A stretch of DNA of 64,000 nt from assembly GCF_001723285.1 (NCBI RefSeq), contig NZ_LPWG01000002.1, positions 124,001 to 188,000 of the forward strand, given 5' to 3'. Made by a program: the position numbers and the translations under genes. This DNA is from Methyloceanibacter methanicus (lineage in GTDB: Bacteria; Pseudomonadota; Alphaproteobacteria; Rhizobiales; Methyloligellaceae). Of the stretch, positions 59,334-64,000 are shown one piece after another. Numbering within the stretch: position 1 is the stretch's first letter; each line of letters opens with the position of its first letter. The notes beneath the pieces are model-generated. The model had not been told where the DNA came from, searched no databases, and saw only the letters and a list, made by a program, of their open reading frames with translations.

Positions 59334-60023
59334 TTGCGTGAGATCATTCTCGATACGGAAACGACGGGCCTCGACCCTAAGGAAGGCCATCGCGTGGTCG
59401 AAATCGGCTGTGTGGAACTGGTGAACGCCATTCCCACGGGCCGGACCTGGCACTGCTACCTGAACCCCGAGCGCGACGTGCCCGAGCAGGCGTTTGCCGT
59501 GCATGGCTTGTCCACGGACTTCCTGTCGACCAAGCCGCGTTTCGCCGACAAGGCGGACGAGTTCCTTGAATTCGTCGAAAGCGCCATGCTCGTCATTCAC
59601 AATGCCAAATTCGATTTCGGCTTCCTGAACGCCGAACTCGAATGGGCGTTCAAGCCACTTCTGACCTGGGACAGGATTGTGGATACGCTGGCGCTCGCGC
59701 GGCGGCGGCATCCGGGGGCGCCGGCGAGCCTCGATGCGCTTTGCCGCCGCTACGGCATCGACATCAGCGAGCGCGATCTGCACGGCGCGCTTCTGGACTG
59801 CCGGCTGCTCGCCTCCGTCTATGTGGAGCTGGTCGGCGGGAAACAGGCGCGGCTGGAACTTGCCGGGAACGGAACGCAGCGGATCGATCGTCGGGGAATG
59901 GCCGCCGCAGTCACCCCGCGCGCGACGCCGCTGGCCGCGCGGCTGACATCGGACGAGCGTGACGCGCACCGCGCGTTCGTGGCGACGTTGGGTAAGGACG
60001 CGCTCTGGCGCCGTTACGAGTGA
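59334..60023 (+). CDS. dnaQ: DNA polymerase III epsilon subunit
   Basis: DnaQ is the 3'-5' proofreading exonuclease of the replicase. The 229-residue DEDDh protein starts with MREIILDTETTGLDP (ExoI, catalytic Asp-Glu), then IHNAKFDFGFLNAEL (ExoII) and HGALLDCRLLASVY (ExoIII with His). The only start that gives the conserved N-terminus is TTG at 59334, 22 bp after coaE. Confidence 0.96.
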   Translation: MREIILDTETTGLDPKEGHRVVEIGCVELVNAIPTGRTWHCYLNPERDVPEQAFAVHGLSTDFLSTKPRFADKADEFLEFVESAMLVIHNAKFDFGFLNAELEWAFKPLLTWDRIVDTLALARRRHPGAPASLDALCRRYGIDISERDLHGALLDCRLLASVYVELVGGKQARLELAGNGTQRIDRRGMAAAVTPRATPLAARLTSDERDAHRAFVATLGKDALWRRYE

Positions 60024-60037
60024 TCTGAGCGTCCGCC

Positions 60038-60553
60038 TTAGTTCGGGGGCCCTTTGGGGGTCTCGTCGCCCTTGGCCAGATTTTGCGCGTAGAGACGGCC
60101 GAAATCGATCGGATCGAGCATCAGAGGCGGGAAGCCGCCGTCGCGCACGACATCGGCGATGACACGCCGGACGAACGGGAACAGCAGGGGTGGGCAATCC
60201 ACGAACAGGACCGGCTGAAGCATGTTTTCCGGGACGTTCTTGATCCGGAACAGCGCGCCGTAATCCAGCTCGACATTGTAGATCACGCCGTCGTCGCTCT
60301 TGGCGTGGGCCTCGAGATGCACCACCGCCTCGTAGATATCTTCGCCGCGCGGGCCGGCATTGACGTTGACGCCGACCTTAAGCTGCGGGTTCTGCCCGGG
60401 TCCCTGAAGCGTCTGCGGCGCGCCGGGACTTTCGAAGGAGAGATCCTTCACATATTGCGCGAGCACGTTGAGCTGCGCCTGGCTGCCGGCACCGCCGGCC
60501 GGCCCGTCGCCGTTGGTCCCCTTTGGGCTGTTCTCGTCGTCGTTGTCCGCCAT
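60038..60553 (-). CDS. secB: Protein-export chaperone SecB
   Basis: SecB keeps precursors unfolded and delivers them to SecA. The 171-residue protein has a disordered Asp/Gly-rich N-terminus, then LNVLAQYVKDLSFESPGAP, VEVN-type strands, YGALFRIKNVPENMLQPVLF and LLFPFVRRVIADVVRDGGFPP. The ATG at 60553 gives a family-like start. It converges on dnaQ with a 14-bp gap and is divergent from the Tim44-like gene. Confidence 0.97.
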   Translation of the reverse strand: MADNDDENSPKGTNGDGPAGGAGSQAQLNVLAQYVKDLSFESPGAPQTLQGPGQNPQLKVGVNVNAGPRGEDIYEAVVHLEAHAKSDDGVIYNVELDYGALFRIKNVPENMLQPVLFVDCPPLLFPFVRRVIADVVRDGGFPPLMLDPIDFGRLYAQNLAKGDETPKGPPN

Positions 60554-60840
60554 AAGATCCTCCCTCGGCGCAAGCTGCGCCCGCTGGCTAGCATGGGATA
60601 CGAGCGGCGCGCAATTCAGCATTCCGCATTCATGGACCTGAAAGGGCCCTGCGCGCCCTTTGGGGTTGGCGTCGCTGACGGGAATGACGTAAGTTGACCG
60701 TGAAACGTGGCCATTTGGACCTGAAAAATGTGCCGCGGCGGATTGCGACCGCTAGAAAACCTCTAGGCACGAAACAATATTGACCTCAGAGCAGTCCGCA
60801 TTGAACCGGATTCGATCCGGAATTGGATGGCCGTGCGATC

Positions 60841-61566
60841 ATGAGTGAAGCTTTCGACATCTATACATTGCTGTTTCTGGTTCTCGCGGTGGTGATCTTC
60901 ATCCGGCTGCGCAGCGTCCTCGGACGCCGGACCGGCAACGAGCGGCAGCCATACGACCCCTATTCGGCCCCGGAGTCCAAGCCAGGCGCGCCGGAGGGCA
61001 CCGTTGTGGCTCTGCCGCGCGGCCGTGCGGCCGATGTGCCGGCCGGCGACGCCGCAGGGCCCACGGCGGAGGACATCGAGGAGCGCCTGGAGCGTTTCGC
61101 CAAGGCGGACAGCCCGCTTGGCAAGTCGCTCACCGCGCTCATCAAGGCCGATCCGGGCTTCGACCCGACGCAGTTTCTGGACGGGGCAAAGATGGCCTAC
61201 GAGATGATCGTGGCGGCGTTTGCCGAAGGCGACGAGAAGACACTGCGCCAGCTTCTCGGCGACGACGTCCTGGACGGCTTTGCGCGCGCGATCGGCGAGC
61301 GCGACCAGCGCGGCGAGACCCAGCACACGACCCTGGTCGGCATCGACAAGGCGGATATCATCGAGGCCGAACTCAAGGACAAGCAGGCCTTCGTCACGGT
61401 CAAATTCGTAAGCGAGTTGATCTCGGTGACGCGCGATGCGGGCGGCGACGTCGTCGACGGCGACCCCAAGAAGGTGCGCGAAGTCACCGACATCTGGACC
61501 TTCTCGCGCGACATGTCTTCACGCAATCCGAACTGGAAGCTCGTGGCCACCGAGGCGGCGAACTAG
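60841..61566 (+). CDS. Tim44-like (TimA) membrane-anchored protein
   Basis: The 241-residue protein has an N-terminal membrane helix (residues ~8-25, followed by IRLRSVLGRRTG) and a C-terminal Tim44/TimA domain (LDGAKMAYEMIVAAFAEGDEKTLRQLL, ADIIEAELKDKQAFVTVKF, EVTDIWTFSRDM). Tim44 in mitochondria tethers import motor components; bacterial TimA-like proteins are membrane bound and their role is unclear. The upstream 60806-60820 sequence is a perfect palindrome CCGGAT-TCG-ATCCGG. mltA follows after 9 bp. Confidence 0.93.
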   Translation: MSEAFDIYTLLFLVLAVVIFIRLRSVLGRRTGNERQPYDPYSAPESKPGAPEGTVVALPRGRAADVPAGDAAGPTAEDIEERLERFAKADSPLGKSLTALIKADPGFDPTQFLDGAKMAYEMIVAAFAEGDEKTLRQLLGDDVLDGFARAIGERDQRGETQHTTLVGIDKADIIEAELKDKQAFVTVKFVSELISVTRDAGGDVVDGDPKKVREVTDIWTFSRDMSSRNPNWKLVATEAAN

Positions 61567-61575
61567 CCGCCGTCC

Positions 61576-62615
61576 TTGTCGGGCTCCGTCTATTCGACAC
61601 GCCGTTCCTTTTCCGCCCTCGACGGGTGGGGGGACGACGATCACGCAGCGGCGCTGCAGGCCTTGCGGAACTCCAAGCCTCAGGCGGGCGACGCGCAGCG
61701 CTTCGCGGATCCCCGGGGTTCCGGCGAGGCGGCGGATCGCGCGCCCGCGCGCGCCTTCTTTGAATCCCGGTTCGAACCGTTCGCCGCACCGGCCGGAACG
61801 CCCGGCTTCGTCACGGGCTATTACGAGCCGGAGCTACGTGGGTCCCGCACCAAGACGCCGCACTATGCGGTACCGGTCTACGGACGCCCTGGGGATCTCG
61901 TCACCACGATCGGCGAGACGGAGCGCGCGGCTCATAACGAGGCGGTCACCGGATTTCGTCAGCGCCGGATGGTCTCGTGCCCTATTTCACGCGTGCCCAG
62001 ATCGAGGCTGGTGCGCTGGATGGGCAAGGCCTCGAAATCCTGCACACGGACGATCCTGTCGAACTGTTCTTCATGCAGGTGCAGGGCTCGGGGCTTGTGC
62101 ATCTCGACGACGGAAGCACTGCGCGGTTGACCTATGCGGGCAAGAACGGTCATCCGTATACGTCCATTGCGCGGGTTCTGGTCGATTCCGGGGTGCTTGC
62201 GGCAGACGACATCGACATGGACGCCGTGAAAGCCTGGCTTCGGGAAGACCCGATGCGTGGCAGGGCGCTCATGCAGAAGAACGAGTCCTATGTGTTCTTT
62301 TCCGTACTTTCGACTGAGGACGCCGCGCAAGGTCCGCGCGGGGCGGACGGCGTGCCCCTCAGCGCCGGCCGGAGCCTCGCCGTCGACCCCGCCTATATCC
62401 CTCTTGGGTCGCCCGTGTTCGTCACGGTGCCGGATCTCGCGGATGAGAACGGCGCCGCCCCCTTCCGTCGGCTGATGATCGCCCAGGACGTGGGGTCGGC
62501 CATACGGGGTCCGCAGCGCGGCGACATCTTCTTCGGCACGGGCGCGGCCGCCGGCACGATCGCGGGGCGCACCCGCTTCGCCGCGCAGTTCCACGTCTTG
62601 ATGCGGAAGCGTTAA
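61576..62615 (+). CDS. mltA: Membrane-bound lytic murein transglycosylase A-like, frameshifted
   Basis: MltA cleaves peptidoglycan glycan strands. From a TTG at 61576 the frame reads RSFSALDGWGDDDHAAALQAL, PGFVTGYYEPELRGSRTKT and VPVYGRPGDLV; after a missing base near 61968 the second frame continues VPYFTRAQIEAGALDGQG, ILHTDDPVELFFMQVQGSG and the 3D domain MIAQDVGSAIRGPQRGDIFFG with catalytic Asp. Joined length is ~346 residues. No signal peptide or lipobox is visible, and the preceding codons are a stop codon of the Tim44-like gene in the same frame, so export is unexplained. Confidence 0.88.
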
Positions 62616-62639
62616 GGCGCTTTGCGCTAGTGTGATCGC

Positions 62640-63328
62640 ATGGCCCAGAACAAGTCGGACAACCGCAAGTCAGACAACCGCAAGTCGGGCAAAGGGAAAT
62701 CAGGTCAAGGCAAGCCCGGGAAAGCGGACGGCGACCGCGCGCGCCTCGAAGACGACGCGGCGCTTTGGGCGCGGGTCGCCGAGACGGCCGCGCCGCTGAC
62801 CAAGAAGAACCGGTTCATCGACCTGGAGATGCCGCTCTCGCCGCCCAAGCCCAAACAGAGACCGCGTGCCGGAAAACTGGCGCCCCCGGCAGACGCCGCG
62901 CTGGCGCCGTCGGGGGAGCGGGCACCGCAAGCCAAGATCACGGTCAAGACGGTCCCGTCGCCGAAATCCGGCCTCGACCGGCAGACGGCCCGCAAGCTCG
63001 ACAAGGGCCATCTCGCGATCGACGCACGCATCGACCTGCACGGCATGCGCCAGCGGGAGGCGCACAGCGCTTTGCGGAAATTCCTGCATTGGGCGCGGGC
63101 CAAGGACTACCGCCACGTCCTGGTCATCACCGGGAAGGGGTCGCTCCGGGCCGAGGGCCGAAGCTTCTACGACGAGGAGGCGCGCGGCGTGCTACGCCAG
63201 ACGGTGCCGCATTGGCTCTCCCACGGAGACCTGGCGCCGCTGATTGTCAGCTTCTCCGAAGCCCGCGCCGGCTCGGCGGCGGAGGGGCGCTGTATGTGCG
63301 GTTGCGGCGTTCCAAGACGGCGCGCTGA
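62640..63328 (+). CDS. Smr/MutS2-type domain protein, frameshifted near the 3' end
   Basis: The N-terminal ~30 residues are a Lys/Ser/Asn-rich tail with tandem KSDNR repeats. A C-terminal Smr domain follows (IDARIDLHGMRQREAHSALRKFL with the DLHG motif, HVLVITGKGSLRAEG with TGKG), which in other proteins has nicking endonuclease activity. A missing base near 63272 restores the usual end ALYVRLRRSK with a stop at 63328, for ~229 residues; as sequenced the frame overruns to 63365. mltA followed by smr is typical of Hyphomicrobiales. Confidence 0.88.
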
Positions 63329-63430
63329 CCGTCCTATCGTTCTGGTTGCATGGGCGCGGCTGTGATCCTAGGCTGTGCGCGAAAGCGGGGAACACAGGCT
63401 TTGCCAGGTTCTGGTGAGGGAGTCCTCGTC

Positions 63431-63892
63431 GTGTCCCGTCGAACCCTCAGTCACCGATTTGCAATACCCGCCGCTCTTGTGCTGCTCGGGCTGTCACTTG
63501 CCGTCGCGCAACCCGCCATGGGCCAGGCCCCGGGCGTGACCGAGAACAGCTTCACGGCGGAGGTGATCGAGGCCTCCAGGCAGAAGCCGGTATTCGTCAA
63601 TCTCTACGCGGTTTGGTGCGGTCCCTGCCGACCGCTCTTTCCGGTGCTCGATACGGTTGCCGACGAATACAGCGGCCGCGCGAAACTCGTCAGCGTCGAT
63701 GTCGACGAAAACCCCCGTACGGTCAACGCGATGCTCGAGTTGCTCGATGAGGAAGAGATCAAGAGACCGCCCAACATGCAGATTCCGGCGGTGATCGCGT
63801 TTCGCGACGGCAAGCCGACCGGTCTCATGATTGGTGGGCAGACCAAGATCGAGGCGGTTCGAGAGTTCTTCGCCAAGAACGACGGGTCGTGA
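63431..63892 (+). CDS. Secreted thioredoxin-like protein
   Basis: The 153-residue protein has a signal peptide (ALVLLGLSLAVAQPAMGQA) and a thioredoxin domain with FVNLYAVWCGPCRPLF (intact CxxC) and MQIPAVIAFRDGKPTG carrying the cis-proline. It would act in the periplasm, perhaps in disulfide reduction. The GTG start at 63431 follows a GGTGAGGGAG site. It is cotranscribed in direction with the partial gene at 63919. Confidence 0.85.
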   Translation: MSRRTLSHRFAIPAALVLLGLSLAVAQPAMGQAPGVTENSFTAEVIEASRQKPVFVNLYAVWCGPCRPLFPVLDTVADEYSGRAKLVSVDVDENPRTVNAMLELLDEEEIKRPPNMQIPAVIAFRDGKPTGLMIGGQTKIEAVREFFAKNDGS

Positions 63893-63918
63893 GCGGTCGC
63901 CGGTCGAGGAGACGAGAG

Positions 63919-64000
63919 ATGTTCCGATACACGATTCTCGGAACCGTTCTGATGGCTGGATTCGTGGCCGCAGTCTGGGGGGATGCCGGGGCCAATCCGG
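63919..64000 (+). CDS. N-terminal fragment of a secreted protein (runs off window)
   Basis: An ATG at 63919 behind GAGGAGACGAGAG opens a frame reading MFRYTILGTVLMAGFVAAVW to the window edge. It looks like a signal peptide. Too short to name. Confidence 0.6.
   Translation, partial: MFRYTILGTVLMAGFVAAVWGDAGANP

Noticed and set aside
60690-60715. CCGTGAAACGTGG as a further parS site right of the putative origin
   Set aside because: It lacks the CACGTG core and the two-fold symmetry of parS.

Overview
The window is chromosomal DNA from a GC-rich alphaproteobacterium, most likely of the Hyphomicrobiales (Rhizobiales). The evidence is gene order: tsaD-gpsA-yciI-EVE, rsmB-heparinase-purH, leuS-lptE-holA, parB-parA-rsmG-mnmG-mnmE, hemE-hemJ-rho, and ppsR-maf-aroE-coaE-dnaQ followed by secB-Tim44-mltA-smr. 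Lineage below order level (for example a Methyloceanibacter or Hyphomicrobium relative) is a guess. Nearly everything is housekeeping; no prophage, transposase, CRISPR array or defence island was recognised.

Layout. 1-2.4 kb: tetrapyrrole synthesis (hemC, hemD) and a mitofilin-like membrane protein, minus strand. 2.6-7 kb: DUF808 membrane protein, tsaD, gpsA and small genes. 7-16.2 kb: acs, a globin, htpX, rsmB, a heparinase II/III-like gene and purH. 16.3-20.6 kb: a minus-strand run of lemA, two TPM-domain genes, an MFS transporter and an acidic repeat lipoprotein. 21-23 kb: an L,D-transpeptidase that appears split in two, then tRNA-Gly(GCC). 23.4-29.1 kb: prolyl-tRNA editing homologue, thioredoxin-TPR protein, LON-domain protein, Trm112-like protein, gluQRS, a UbiH-type hydroxylase and tesB. 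29.3-31.2 kb: the glnK-amtB nitrogen operon behind a candidate sigma-54 promoter. 31.4-44.4 kb: dapC-like gene, ftsK, lolA, xthA, an OmpR-type regulator, a YkuD-type protein, yggS, leuS, lptE, holA, pyrE. 44.5-57 kb: the replication-origin neighbourhood, with parAB, at least five parS-like sites inside rsmG-mnmG-mnmE, rho, hemJ, hemE and a probable oriC between hemE and ppsR. 57-64 kb: maf, aroE, coaE, dnaQ, secB, Tim44-like, mltA, smr and a thioredoxin-like protein.

The most important caution for a reader is that about 23 single-base indels are inferred in 16 loci, many of them in genes that are normally essential (ftsK, leuS, holA, pyrE, lolA, lptE, parB). Several are hidden because a deletion is compensated by a nearby insertion, which leaves a short run of wrong residues inside an otherwise intact protein (purH, leuS, mnmG, mnmE). 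The simplest reading is uncorrected sequencing or assembly error rather than gene decay, so these genes are annotated here as CDS with the inferred join.

Features most worth following up are the parS cluster and putative oriC, a nest of palindromic repeats around a broken GIY-YIG nuclease gene between yyaL and rho, a three-hairpin structured intergenic element upstream of xthA, a four-copy 17-bp tandem repeat before the dapC-like gene, and the lemA/TPM/repeat-lipoprotein gene set.
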